A stretch of 64,000 nucleotides of DNA, taken from assembly GCF_000969825.1 (NCBI RefSeq), contig NZ_KQ033919.1, positions 2,283,088-2,347,087 of the forward strand, written 5' to 3'. The DNA is from Parabacteroides gordonii MS-1 = DSM 23371 (GTDB lineage Bacteria > Bacteroidota > Bacteroidia > Bacteroidales > Tannerellaceae). A program made the position numbers and the translations under genes. The notes under the pieces are model-generated. The model did not search any database. It was not told where the DNA came from and was given only the letters and a program-made list of their open reading frames with translations. Shown piece after piece: positions 8,631 through 18,386 of the stretch; position 1 is the stretch's first letter; every line of letters starts with the position of its first letter.

Positions 8631-10244
8631 ATGAAAACCTATATAAAGTTATTTTTAGCACTATGTTGTTCAGGCTCCATTTTATCCTGCAGTAACGATT
8701 TAGATGAAAAGGTTTATTCCAAGATCACTGAACAAACATACAATTATACAACTGAAGATTTTGTCCCCTCTGTGGCCAGCATTTACAGTTATTTACGCAG
8801 CTCCACCGATCATTGGGGATATTTTGCAGCTCAGGAAGTAGCAGCCGATGCCATCGTTATGCCGCCAAATGCATCCGGATGGGATGACGGTGGAGTCTAT
8901 CGGCGTATGCATTATCAGACATGGAACTCTGAGCAGGATCATGTTAAAAACATTTGGTCCTGGTTCTATCAGGGCGCTTTACTTTGCAACAAAATAATCG
9001 AACAGATTGAAACAGGAGTACTTCCTGCTCCTTCTGATGCGGAAAAAACAGTAGGATTAGCCGAGTTACGAGCCATGCGAGCCTATTACTATTGGCAAAT
9101 ATGTGATAATTTCGGTGATGCTCCGTTAGTAGTCACTACCGCAATGGATCTGCCTGCTAAAAACACACGCAAAGAAATTTTTGACTTTGTCGTTAAAGAA
9201 CTGCAGGAAGTTATTCCTTCATTGAGTGAAGAACAAAATGGCAATAATTACGGTCGAATGACCAAATGGGCAGCCAAAGCTCTTCTCGCCAATGTATATT
9301 TGAATGCGAATGTTTATGTAAATGAAACCCATTGGGATGAGTGTATCCAACAATGCGATGACATCATCAACAGCAACCGGTTCGCATTGTCGGAAAACTA
9401 TAAAGATCCTTTCCGTACAACAGGTGTAGAAAACTCCAAAGAGGTTATATTCACAATACCTTTTGATGAAAACCTGGCAGGAGGACAAAGTATCTTTATG
9501 TTCTCCTGGCACGGCGAACTAAAGAAAAAATATGAAACGGAAGCAACTCCGTGGGGATGCGGTTCTGCAATGGGAGTCAGCCAGTTTATCGATACCTATA
9601 ATGTGGAAGATTCCCGTTTGGCAGATTCCTGGTTGATGGGACAGCAACTAGCAGCCGACGGTTCCATCTTATACGGTACCTATGACAAAATGGGAGAACC
9701 TCTTATTTATACCAAAGACTTACCGGATGGTAACTACACCAGTGAAATGGAAGGATATCGTATGAATAAATTCGAAGTGGCCAAAGGCTCACAAAGTTCA
9801 TCCGGTACAGATGTCCCCATATTCCGTTATGCTGAAATATTAATGATGAAGGCAGAATGCCTGTTACGTTCGGGAAAATCGGGGGCAGGTGCACTGGTAA
9901 CAGAAGTTCGTAAACGGGCTTTTAAAAACAATCCTGAACTGGCGACTGTAACAGATGCTCAACTAAGAGAAAACTCCTCTTACCAGTATGGAACCGTACA
10001 AAACTACAAGATTGTCGATAAGGGTAACACCGATCCTGTTGAGTTTGGCAGAATGTATGATGAGTTAGGCTGGGAATTTGCCTGGGAAATGCATCGAAGA
10101 AGAGATGCCATCCGCTTTGGTGTATTTACCAAGAAAAGTTGGCTATCACACAAACCTCAAGGGGATTATAGAACTGTATTTCCTATACCGGAAAAGGTGT
10201 TGACTTCTAATCCAAACCTGGAACAGAATCCCAGCTACAAGTAA
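8631..10244 (+). CDS. SusD/RagB family surface glycan-binding lipoprotein
   Basis: 537 residues, normal for SusD. The signal peptide ends in lipobox ILSC (Cys about residue 20), followed by SNDLDEK. TPR-type helices and the family blocks are visible: AELRAMRAYYYWQICDNFGDAP (quoted in two parts, AELRAMRAYYYW and NFGDAPLV), FRYAEILMMKAECLLRSGK, WEFAWEMHRRRDAIRFG and the ending VFPIPEKVLTSNPNLEQNP. It forms a lid on the SusC barrel encoded 12 bp upstream and is co-transcribed with it. Ligand cannot be read from sequence; the enzymes downstream suggest arabinofuranose- and rhamnose-containing oligosaccharides. Confidence 0.95.
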   Translation: MKTYIKLFLALCCSGSILSCSNDLDEKVYSKITEQTYNYTTEDFVPSVASIYSYLRSSTDHWGYFAAQEVAADAIVMPPNASGWDDGGVYRRMHYQTWNSEQDHVKNIWSWFYQGALLCNKIIEQIETGVLPAPSDAEKTVGLAELRAMRAYYYWQICDNFGDAPLVVTTAMDLPAKNTRKEIFDFVVKELQEVIPSLSEEQNGNNYGRMTKWAAKALLANVYLNANVYVNETHWDECIQQCDDIINSNRFALSENYKDPFRTTGVENSKEVIFTIPFDENLAGGQSIFMFSWHGELKKKYETEATPWGCGSAMGVSQFIDTYNVEDSRLADSWLMGQQLAADGSILYGTYDKMGEPLIYTKDLPDGNYTSEMEGYRMNKFEVAKGSQSSSGTDVPIFRYAEILMMKAECLLRSGKSGAGALVTEVRKRAFKNNPELATVTDAQLRENSSYQYGTVQNYKIVDKGNTDPVEFGRMYDELGWEFAWEMHRRRDAIRFGVFTKKSWLSHKPQGDYRTVFPIPEKVLTSNPNLEQNPSYK

Positions 10245-10274
10245 ACAATCCATAAATACCTAACATTAATACAG

Positions 10275-10303
10275 GCTCCCCGTCCATACAAAAGATGGGG
10301 AGC
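10275..10303 (+). terminator. Hairpin after susD
   Basis: GCTCCCCGTC (10275-10284) pairs with GATGGGGAGC (10294-10303) with one G-T wobble and a nine-base loop. No long T run follows, so it may be a processing or partial termination site that lowers transcript of the enzymes relative to susCD. Confidence 0.45.
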
Positions 10304-10322
10304 ACTAAACTCTATTGCTTCC

Positions 10323-10610
10323 ATGAATAAATATATTGTATTCATTGCGTTACTCTTATGCAGTCTGGTACGGCCTCCTGATACGATCAGTCATGAGTGT
10401 CAGTGGAATGGCCCATTCTGGCCGTACGCCACATCCATGACATTAACGGGTTTGGCCAATTTATTAAATAATCAGGAGCAATCCTTTATTTGTTCACGCG
10501 ATTATGTAACTTTACTTTCTGTTTATGCGCGAAGCCAATATAGACAGAGCGTTGACGGCAAAAAGGTAATTTCTTCTCCTTCATTGAAGAAACTAAGTTG
10601 TGAATTATAA
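10323..10610 (+). pseudogene. Remnant of an MGH1-like (GH63-clan) glycoside hydrolase
   Basis: A 95-codon reading frame that looks like the two ends of a deletion. Residues 1-20 are a signal peptide (MNKYIVFIALLLCSLV). From about residue 24 the sequence is SHECQWNGPFWPYATSMTLT followed by GLANLLNN, a conserved block normally found deep inside MGH1-like alpha/alpha-toroid glycosidases of 700-900 residues. The match continues through the VTLLSVYARSQYRQSVDGKK block and then turns into unrelated residues before the stop. The catalytic domain is thus nearly all missing. Position between susD and GH127 fits an ancestral enzyme of this locus that has decayed. It might still make a short secreted peptide but I would not assign it a function. 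Confidence 0.6.
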
Positions 10611-10626
10611 CATTAAATTTAAGACC

Positions 10627-12483
10627 ATGAAACAGTATCTCGTATTGTCTCTAGCTTGTTTGGCTTTATGGGGATGTGCCGAACAAAAACAAATAGCAGA
10701 TCAGCCCCGTTTGAAAATGATAGACCAAATTGACTTCTCCCATGTCCACATACAAGACAATTTCTGGTCTCCGCGCTTAAGCAAGCATATCTCGGCTACA
10801 CTGCCCGTTTGCATCGATCAGATAGAAAATCAAACAGGCCGTATGCAGAACTTCGTCAATGCATCTAAAGGGGAAGGAGAACATTCCGGAATCTTTTTTG
10901 ACGACTCGGATGTTTATAAAGCGCTCGAGGGAATAGCCTACAGCCTGATCAATAACCCGAACCCGGAATTAGAGAAGAAGGCTGACGAGTGGATCGATAA
11001 GATCGCTGCGGCACAACAACCCGATGGATATATCAATACATATTATACACTGACCGGACTGGATAAACGGTGGAAAAATATGGATAAACATGAGATGTAT
11101 TGTGCCGGACACATGATGGAGGCTGCTGTAGCTTATTACCAGGCTACCGGAAAACGGAAACTACTGGATGTAAGTACACGGATGGCAGACCATATGATGA
11201 GCTTATTTGGCCCGGGCAAACGCCATTGGGTTCCGGGGCATGAAGAAATAGAGCTGGCACTCGTAAAACTTTATCAAACCACTCAAGAGCAAAAATACCT
11301 CGATTTCGCGAACTGGCTATTGGAAGAAAGAGGCCATGGGCATGGAACCAAAGGCGACGAAGGCAAATGGGATCCTGCTTATTATCAGGATGTCCTTCCT
11401 GTCCGGGAATTGACAGATATCTCCGGCCATGCCGTTCGTTGCATGTATCTTTATTGCGGAATGGCCGACGTTGCCGCACTAAAGAAAGATACCGGCTATG
11501 TAGCTGCACTAGATCGCTTATGGGACGATGTAGTCCTGCGCAATATGTATGTGACCGGTGGTATCGGTTCTTCCAGACACAACGAAGGATTCACCGAAGA
11601 TTACGATCTGCCGAACCTGGATGCCTATTGCGAAACCTGCGCATCCGTCGGTATGGTCTACTGGAACCAACGAATGAACCAGTTCACGGGCGATTCCAAA
11701 TACGTAGATGTGCTGGAACGTTCCATGTACAACGGAGCATTAGCCGGTGTATCCCTGGCCGGAGACCGTTTCTTCTATGTCAACCCGCTGGAGTCGAAAG
11801 GCGACCACCACAGACAAGCCTGGTACGGCTGCGCCTGCTGTCCAAGCCAGATTTCCCGCTTCCTGCCTTCTATCGGCAATTACATTTACGGAACTTCCGA
11901 CAAAGCATTGTGGGTAAATCTTTATATGGGAAATACGACACAAATCCAGATCGATAATAAAGAGGTCACTTTAAAACAGGAGACTAACTACCCGTGGGAC
12001 GGACAGGTTAAACTAACGGTTACATCTGCACAGCCATTGAATAAAGAACTCCGCATCCGTATCCCAGGATGGTGCAAAAACTATACACTATCAGTAAACG
12101 GCAATCAGGTAAAAGCATCGACCGATAAGGGATATGCAGTGATCAAAGACTGGAAATCCGGTGACCGGATCGACCTGAATATGGAAATGCCGGTAGAGAT
12201 CGTTTCTGCCGACCCGCGTGTAAAACAGAATATCGGTAAACGAGCCATACAACGTGGCCCGCTGGTATATTGCCTGGAAGAAATCGACAATCCTAAAAAC
12301 TTTGCCAACTCCAACCTGACAGCCTCCACCTCTTTCGAAGTGAAAGATGAACCCGGCAAGTTGGGCGGGATTAAATCGGTAGAAGCAACCACCGGTGATC
12401 AGAAACTCTCTTTAATTCCTTATTACACATGGGATAACCGGGATGCCGGAAAGATGGAAGTATGGATCGACTATAAAGAGTAA
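10627..12483 (+). CDS. GH127 beta-L-arabinofuranosidase (DUF1680), lipoprotein
   Basis: 618 residues from ATG 10627; the frame extends upstream to 10600, but 10627 is followed at once by a lipoprotein signal (MKQYLVLSLACLALWGC, Cys17). The body is an (alpha/alpha)6 barrel with beta-sandwich domains of the GH127 family, which removes beta-L-arabinofuranose from oligosaccharides. The catalytic zinc/cysteine set of GH127 is present: Glu336 and Cys338 in YCETCASVGM, and Cys404/Cys405 in WYGCACCPSQISR, lining up with Glu338, Cys340, Cys417 and Cys418 of the characterised HypBA1. Length is close to that enzyme. Likely tethered to the outer membrane facing the periplasm or surface. Followed 19 bp later by a second DUF1680 protein. 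Confidence 0.9.
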   Translation: MKQYLVLSLACLALWGCAEQKQIADQPRLKMIDQIDFSHVHIQDNFWSPRLSKHISATLPVCIDQIENQTGRMQNFVNASKGEGEHSGIFFDDSDVYKALEGIAYSLINNPNPELEKKADEWIDKIAAAQQPDGYINTYYTLTGLDKRWKNMDKHEMYCAGHMMEAAVAYYQATGKRKLLDVSTRMADHMMSLFGPGKRHWVPGHEEIELALVKLYQTTQEQKYLDFANWLLEERGHGHGTKGDEGKWDPAYYQDVLPVRELTDISGHAVRCMYLYCGMADVAALKKDTGYVAALDRLWDDVVLRNMYVTGGIGSSRHNEGFTEDYDLPNLDAYCETCASVGMVYWNQRMNQFTGDSKYVDVLERSMYNGALAGVSLAGDRFFYVNPLESKGDHHRQAWYGCACCPSQISRFLPSIGNYIYGTSDKALWVNLYMGNTTQIQIDNKEVTLKQETNYPWDGQVKLTVTSAQPLNKELRIRIPGWCKNYTLSVNGNQVKASTDKGYAVIKDWKSGDRIDLNMEMPVEIVSADPRVKQNIGKRAIQRGPLVYCLEEIDNPKNFANSNLTASTSFEVKDEPGKLGGIKSVEATTGDQKLSLIPYYTWDNRDAGKMEVWIDYKE

Positions 12484-12502
12484 CTACTTAACCTAAATAA
12501 TC

Positions 12503-14542
12503 ATGAATATACTAGCAAAAGCATTTATAGCCTCTTTCGCATCCATTGCGATCGCTTCGGCTGCCCCTGTTGGAGAAGTGTCCGTATCAGGGAATTATCA
12601 AAACAACCGTCAGCCTTTGTTGCAAAAAACTTATATAGAGTTACCGTTGGGAGCGATAAAAGCAGAAGGCTGGATGCAGGAACAATTAGTTCGTATGAAA
12701 AACGGGATGACCGGCCATCTGGACAAAGTCTATGAGAAAGTAATGGGTTCCCGCAACGGATGGCTTGGCGGCGATGGCGATGTATGGGAACGTGGCCCTT
12801 ACTGGATCGACGGGCTCCTGCCTCTGGCGTATATACTGAACGATCAGGCTCTGATCGAAAAAACAAAGCCCTGGGTGGAATGGACGCTGGCTTCACAAAA
12901 ACCGGACGGATACTTCGGGCCGGATACCGACCGGAGCTACGAACCGGGACTTCAGCGTGATAATGCCCGCGACTGGTGGCCTAAGATGGTTATGTTGAAA
13001 GTCATGCAACAATACTATACAGCCACAAATGATACCCGTGTGATAGACTTCATGACAAAATACTTCAAATACCAGTTAGCTGAATTGCCCGTAAACCCGC
13101 TGGGAAAATGGACATTCTGGGGCGAACAACGTGGTGGAGACAACCTGATGATCGTTTACTGGCTCTACAATATCACCGGAGATAAATTCCTGCTCGATCT
13201 GGGCGAACTCATCCACAAGCAGACGTTTAACTGGACTGATATCTTCTTAAACCAGGATCACTTGTCGCGCCAGCACAGCCTGCATTGCGTCAACCTGGCA
13301 CAAGGTTTCAAAGAACCCATCGTCTATTATCAGCAGAATAAAGACCCGAAACAGATACAGGCCACTAAAAAGGCGGTACACGATATCCATAATACGATCG
13401 GGCTACCTACAGGATTATGGGGAGGTGACGAGTTACTGCGCTTCGGAAAACCGACAGCCGGCTCCGAACTATGTACAGCTGTAGAGATGATGTATTCGCT
13501 GGAAGAAATGCTGGAAATAACAGGTGATGTACAATGGGCCGATTATCTCGAACGGGTTACTTATAACGCATTACCCACACAGGTAACCGACGATTATTCC
13601 GCCCGCCAGTATTATCAGCAAACCAACCAGGTAGCTGTAACCCGCGACTGGAGAGAATTTTCCACCCCTCACGAAGATACCGATATATTGTTCGGTGAAC
13701 TAACCGGTTACCCCTGCTGCACCTCTAATCTTCACCAGGGCTGGCCTAAGTTTGTCCAGAACTTATGGTATGCGACAGCCGACAACGGAATTGCAGCCTT
13801 GGTATATGCGCCCTCTCAGGTATCCGCTAAAGTAGCCAATGGCATCCAGGTAAATATAAAGGAAGAAACGGCTTATCCTTTTGAAGAAACGATCCGTTTC
13901 CATGTCTCTTTTGCAGACAAAAAGGTAAAGCAAGCCTTCTTCCCTTTCCATATCCGCATACCAGGCTGGTGTAAAGAACCTGTTATCAAGCTGAATGGTG
14001 AAGTCATTTCCGCCGACACCTATCCGGGTGCTGTTGCAAGAGTGAACAGGGAATGGAAAAACGGTGATGTCTTAAGTGTGGAACTTCCTATGGAAGTAGC
14101 TGTAAGCCGGTGGTATGACAACAGTGCCGTCGTTGAACGCGGCCCACTGCTGTATGCACTAAAGATGAATGAGAAATGGGAAAAGAAATCTTTTGAAGAA
14201 AAAGCAGCCGGTATATATGGCAAATGGTACTACGAAGTAACTTCGGATACTCCCTGGAACTATGCACTATCAGGCCGTTCACTTTCAGCAGACCGGATTA
14301 AAGACGCTTTCAGCGTAGAAAAGTCATCTACCGTTCCTGCCTATCCGTGGAATGTAGAAAATGCCCCTGTCCGCATTAAAACAAAGGCAAAACGGTTAAA
14401 CGGCTGGACACTGGTACGGGGATCTGCCGGGCCTATCGCCTATTTCACACAACAAGGTTTGGATTTCAGCGATGAAGAAACGATCGAACTGATACCTTAC
14501 GGTTGTACAACGCTCCGTATTACCGAATTTCCGGTAAGATAA
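12503..14542 (+). CDS. DUF1680/GH127-like glycoside hydrolase, secreted
   Basis: 679 residues with a signal peptide (MNILAKAFIASFASIAIASA). It belongs to the same DUF1680 superfamily as the gene before it but to a divergent branch: the equivalent metal/catalytic residues appear as Glu322 and Cys324 in SELCTAVEMMYS and Cys405/Cys406 in GYPCCTSNLHQGWP. Other landmarks are WERGPYWIDGLLPLAY and the C-terminal beta domain with FHIRIPGWCKEPV. Expected reaction is release of beta-L-arabinofuranosyl or related pentofuranosyl residues in the periplasm; exact linkage is not certain and may differ from the neighbour. A strong terminator follows, ending the susCD-GH127 transcript. Confidence 0.8.
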   Translation: MNILAKAFIASFASIAIASAAPVGEVSVSGNYQNNRQPLLQKTYIELPLGAIKAEGWMQEQLVRMKNGMTGHLDKVYEKVMGSRNGWLGGDGDVWERGPYWIDGLLPLAYILNDQALIEKTKPWVEWTLASQKPDGYFGPDTDRSYEPGLQRDNARDWWPKMVMLKVMQQYYTATNDTRVIDFMTKYFKYQLAELPVNPLGKWTFWGEQRGGDNLMIVYWLYNITGDKFLLDLGELIHKQTFNWTDIFLNQDHLSRQHSLHCVNLAQGFKEPIVYYQQNKDPKQIQATKKAVHDIHNTIGLPTGLWGGDELLRFGKPTAGSELCTAVEMMYSLEEMLEITGDVQWADYLERVTYNALPTQVTDDYSARQYYQQTNQVAVTRDWREFSTPHEDTDILFGELTGYPCCTSNLHQGWPKFVQNLWYATADNGIAALVYAPSQVSAKVANGIQVNIKEETAYPFEETIRFHVSFADKKVKQAFFPFHIRIPGWCKEPVIKLNGEVISADTYPGAVARVNREWKNGDVLSVELPMEVAVSRWYDNSAVVERGPLLYALKMNEKWEKKSFEEKAAGIYGKWYYEVTSDTPWNYALSGRSLSADRIKDAFSVEKSSTVPAYPWNVENAPVRIKTKAKRLNGWTLVRGSAGPIAYFTQQGLDFSDEETIELIPYGCTTLRITEFPVR

Positions 14543-14551
14543 CAACACTTT

Positions 14552-14587
14552 AAGCCACCTTCAAATAAAAGAAGGTGGCTTTTTCTT
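14552..14587 (+). terminator. Rho-independent terminator after the second GH127-like gene
   Basis: Perfect 11-bp stem AAGCCACCTTC (14552-14562) / GAAGGTGGCTT (14571-14581), eight-base loop, then TTTTCTTTT. Confidence 0.88.
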
Positions 14588-14659
14588 TTATGATCAGCAT
14601 AAAGCCAAAATGCATAACAATAATATCAGAATTGAAACATTACTCTCCTGATTAGTAAG

Positions 14660-14667
14660 TACTTTTG
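14660..14667 (+). promoter_or_regulatory. Promoter -7 element for the GH106 gene
   Basis: TACTTTTG matches the Bacteroidetes -7 consensus TAnnTTTG, 30 bp before the ATG at 14697 and just after a strong terminator. The -33 box is not clear. Confidence 0.5.
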
Positions 14668-14696
14668 TTCCATTACAGATTATAAACTGATCAGCC

Positions 14697-17600
14697 ATGA
14701 AAAAACTCTTTATTTTAACCTTATGTGCTTTATCCCAACTTCTTTCCGCCCAGGTAAAACAATTACTTCCGGGACATCCGGATCGTTCTGCCAAAATAGA
14801 TTTGAAAAGCGGTTTTACAACGCCGCCTAAAGGATACGGTGAAGTACCCTTCTACTGGTGGATGGGAGATACATTGACCCGGGAGCATCTTACCTACCAC
14901 CTGGATCAAATGGCAGCCAAGAAGGTAACCAGCCTACAAGTTAATTATGCGCATTCAGACAAAGGAGGAGTCAGTTACGGCCTGACTTTCCCGTCCCGTC
15001 CGGCTCTTTTTACAGAAGAATGGTGGGATCTGTTCGGCTGGTTTATGGGAGAAGCCAAAAAGCGGGGCATGACCGTCAGCCTCAGCGATTACACACTGGG
15101 AGTCGGACAAGGTTCTTATGTGGATGACGCACTGAACGAAAATCCGGAACTGAGAGGAGCCGAACTGAAATTCGAGAGTGATACCATTCAGGGAAACTAC
15201 GATAAAACATGCCGGAATAACCTGCTTTCCCTATATGCCTATCGATTGGGAACAGACAGTAACATCATAGAAAACTCCGGTATCGACCTGATCAAGGAAC
15301 TCACAAACAACAGAATACAATGGCATTCGCCGGAAGGTAAATGGATCGTAACCCAGGTGTACAGTGCCGAGAAGAAACCTTCGCTCGATCCGATGCATCC
15401 TCTCTCCGGTAAAAGCTATGTCAAACATTTCTTCCAGCGGTTTGAAGACCGTTTCCCCGAACAATCCAAAGGCGGACTGAACTTCTTCTTCTCCGACGAA
15501 CTGAACTTCAACCTGCAGGGCTGTATATGGAATTCAGTCTTCCGGGACGAGTTCCGGAAACGGAAAGGATATGATGTCGTCCCCTACCTCGCCGCCCTCT
15601 TTACCGATATCGGTTCGATCACCCCGAAAATACGGTTGGATTATAACGATGTAATGGTCTCCCTCAGCGAAGAAAACTTTTTTATCCCCGTATACCAATG
15701 GCACGAAGACCGCGGCCTGATCTACGGTTGCGACCACGGCGGACGCGGAAGGGATGTGAGCGAGTTTGGCGATTACTTCCGTACCCAGCGATGGAACCAG
15801 GCACCGGGTTGCGACCAGCCCGACTTCTCGAAAGACATTATCAAGAATAAAGTAGCCTCTTCCATCGCCCATCTTTACGAGCGTCCCAGGGTATGGCTCG
15901 AAGGTTTCCACAGCAGTAAATGGGATAGCAATACGGCCAGTGTCATCGACGCGATCTTTTCAAATTTCGCGATGGGACAGAACCTGCTCAGCCTGCATGG
16001 TTTCTATTACAGCACGGTAGGTGGCTGGTGGGAATGGGCTCCGCCCTGCAATCACACCCACATGCCCTATTGGGAGCAAATGGGGCCGTTACTGGAATGT
16101 TCCGAACGTCTGAGTTATGTGCTTCCCAGGGACATCACCGGGCTGATATTGCGCTCCTATACCCGGTAGAACCGGTAGTGGCCGGATACGGTAACGAGTC
16201 CGTGCAAAAGGCATTCAGCCTGGGCGACTATCTCTATAAGAAAGGTATCGACTTCGACTTTATGGATTACCAATCGCTGGATAAGGCAACTGTCAAGAAC
16301 GGGAAACTCCATATCTCCAGGGAAGAGTTCAAAGTCCTTATTATCCCCTCTATGAAAGCCATCCGCCATTCTTCCTTGGAAAAGGCGCTGAAGTTCAAAC
16401 AAAACGGAGGTATCGTCATCAATCTGGGTGATCTGCCCGAAGCAACGGAAAAGAAAGGGCTGAATGACGCCCGCGTAAAAACAGTACTCGACAAACTATT
16501 CAAAACAACTGGTAACAATGCCTTTATCGCAGCCGATAACCAGGAGGTGCTTCATATGCTCGACTCGCATCTCACCCGCGACTTCCGCATTACTTCCCAA
16601 CAGGATAACCAGGAAGTACCTTATATCATGCACCGGAAAATAGCAGGCAAAGACCTCTACGCCGTCTATAACGTACCGAAAGATACAGAATGCTTTTTCC
16701 GTGCGACAGGTAGCATAGAACTATGGGATCCGTGGACTGGAACCTCCCATGAAATATCCGCCTCATCCGTTAACGGCGAAGGTACCTGTATCCGTATGCC
16801 GCTCAACAAACAGGATATGCACCTTTTTGTATTCGACCCGACAAAAAAAGCAACGATCTCCACACCGGCAGAACGCAAAGTTGTTGAAACAGTCGTTCTC
16901 GACGGTGAATGGTCATTCGAACTCAAGCCCAGCCTGAACAATGAATTCGGTGATTTCCATTGGCCTGCCACCCCGGAAATGCTGGGTGCCTATATCTATA
17001 AAGCCCGTTACAACCAGAGTTTCACACCGACAGATGGCTGGCAATCCCCCTCTTTCGACGACAGCGACTGGACTGCCCAAACTTTTACATTCGGCTCCCG
17101 TTTCATGTTGCTGGAAGCGACTCCTGATCTGTCGGAAGAACTTATTTTCAGCAATCTGCCGGGAACGTCCACCGGTGTCGTTGCCGATAACAAAGAATAC
17201 CGGTGGAAACCCTATGAATACTCCTGGCGCTGGGGAGTAGAGAACGATTACGGCCATCAGGGATGGCACGGTCTGAAAGCAACCGTACATGATGAATTTA
17301 TCCGCCTGGGAGAACTCAAACAGGAATTCAGGGAAACCAAACGGGTAGAAGATCCGAGCGGCAACAAAAACTATTATCTCTATTCCAATGTATTGGCTCC
17401 GGAAACAGGGATGTACCAACTCTCACTCGGAGAACTGAAGCCGGCTGCCGTCTATATCAACGGCAAACGGATAAAAGACCTGTCGGCAGGCATCGCCCTG
17501 AACGAAGGGCCGAACGAAGTCGTACTGCATTATGATACGTTCGGCATTACCTGGTGTGTCATACGCAAACAAGGCGACAACCCGCGTGTAATTAAAGAAC

Positions 17601-18310
17601 TAACAACCGAAAAACCGTTGGCAACGAACTTCAGAGGAGATTTGTCGATACTACCGTTCGACACCCGGGCAACCAGAAGGACGACCTACGGACAATACCG
17701 CTTCACATCGGCTCCGGGACTCGAAAAGTTCGTATTCTCCGCCTTTGGAAAGCCCGAAGTCTGGGTAGATGGAAAAGCCTGCCCGCTGACCACGACAGGA
17801 AAACGCCCCGATGGTTGCATCACGTACGAAGCGACAATCGCGACCCCCAACAAACGGATATCCACAGTAGCTATCCGCATAGAAGAAGAGTGGGGTAACA
17901 CAGGAGGAGCCGCCATAGACGGCCCGATCAAACAAATATGCGGAGAGGGGTTGATCTCCATAGGCGACTGGTCACGGATAGAAGGTATATCCACCTATTC
18001 CGGTGGTGCCCGGTACCGTAAGAGTATCCGACTGACGGAACTAAAAGACGGCCAGAAGGCATTTTTAAACCTCGGCAAAGTCGTTTCGACAGCCGAAGTT
18101 CGGGTAAACGGCAAAAAGGCCGGATTGAAGCTGATAGCCCCCTGGCAATTCGATATAACAGACCATGTAAAAGTCGGAGACAATGAGATAGAAGTGCTGG
18201 TACATAACACGGCAGCCAACTACTATCTCTCCGTCCCGACCCAATACCGCGGAGACACGGCAGCCGGACTTTTGGGTACCGTCTCGGTAGAAATCACGGA
18301 CAGTAAATAA
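14697..18310 (+). pseudogene. GH106 alpha-L-rhamnosidase, broken by a one-base frameshift
   Basis: Two overlapping frames together encode one protein of about 1204 residues, normal for GH106. Frame 1 (14697-16169) has a signal peptide (MKKLFILTLCALSQLLSA) and the N-terminal barrel (GEVPFYWWMGDTLTREHL, KRGMTVSLSDYTLG, FFSDELNFNLQG, VWLEGFHSSKWDS). Frame 2 carries on from about 16126 to 18310 with the rest of the barrel (DIALLYPVEPVVAGYGNES), a beta-sandwich domain and the C-terminal galactose-binding-like domain (GDNEIEVLVHNTAANYY). The join is at GTGCTTCCCAGG (16119-16130): one extra T after CTT would restore SYVL-SQGHHRADIA. As written, the first product stops after 490 residues, so the enzyme should be inactive unless this is a sequencing error or ribosomal slippage. 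GH106 enzymes cleave terminal alpha-L-rhamnose, for example from pectin. Confidence 0.85.
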
Positions 18311-18320
18311 AGACAAATAA

Positions 18321-18354
18321 GGGACAGAACCGTTCAGGTTCCGCCCCTCTTTTT
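18321..18354 (+). terminator. Terminator after the GH106 gene
   Basis: GGGACAGAACC (18321-18331) and GGTTCCGCCCC (18337-18347) form an 11-bp stem with two mismatches and a five-base loop, followed by CTCTTTTT. Confidence 0.65.
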
Positions 18355-18386
18355 AATAGGTAGAATAGAAATTACATAAGTATTTA

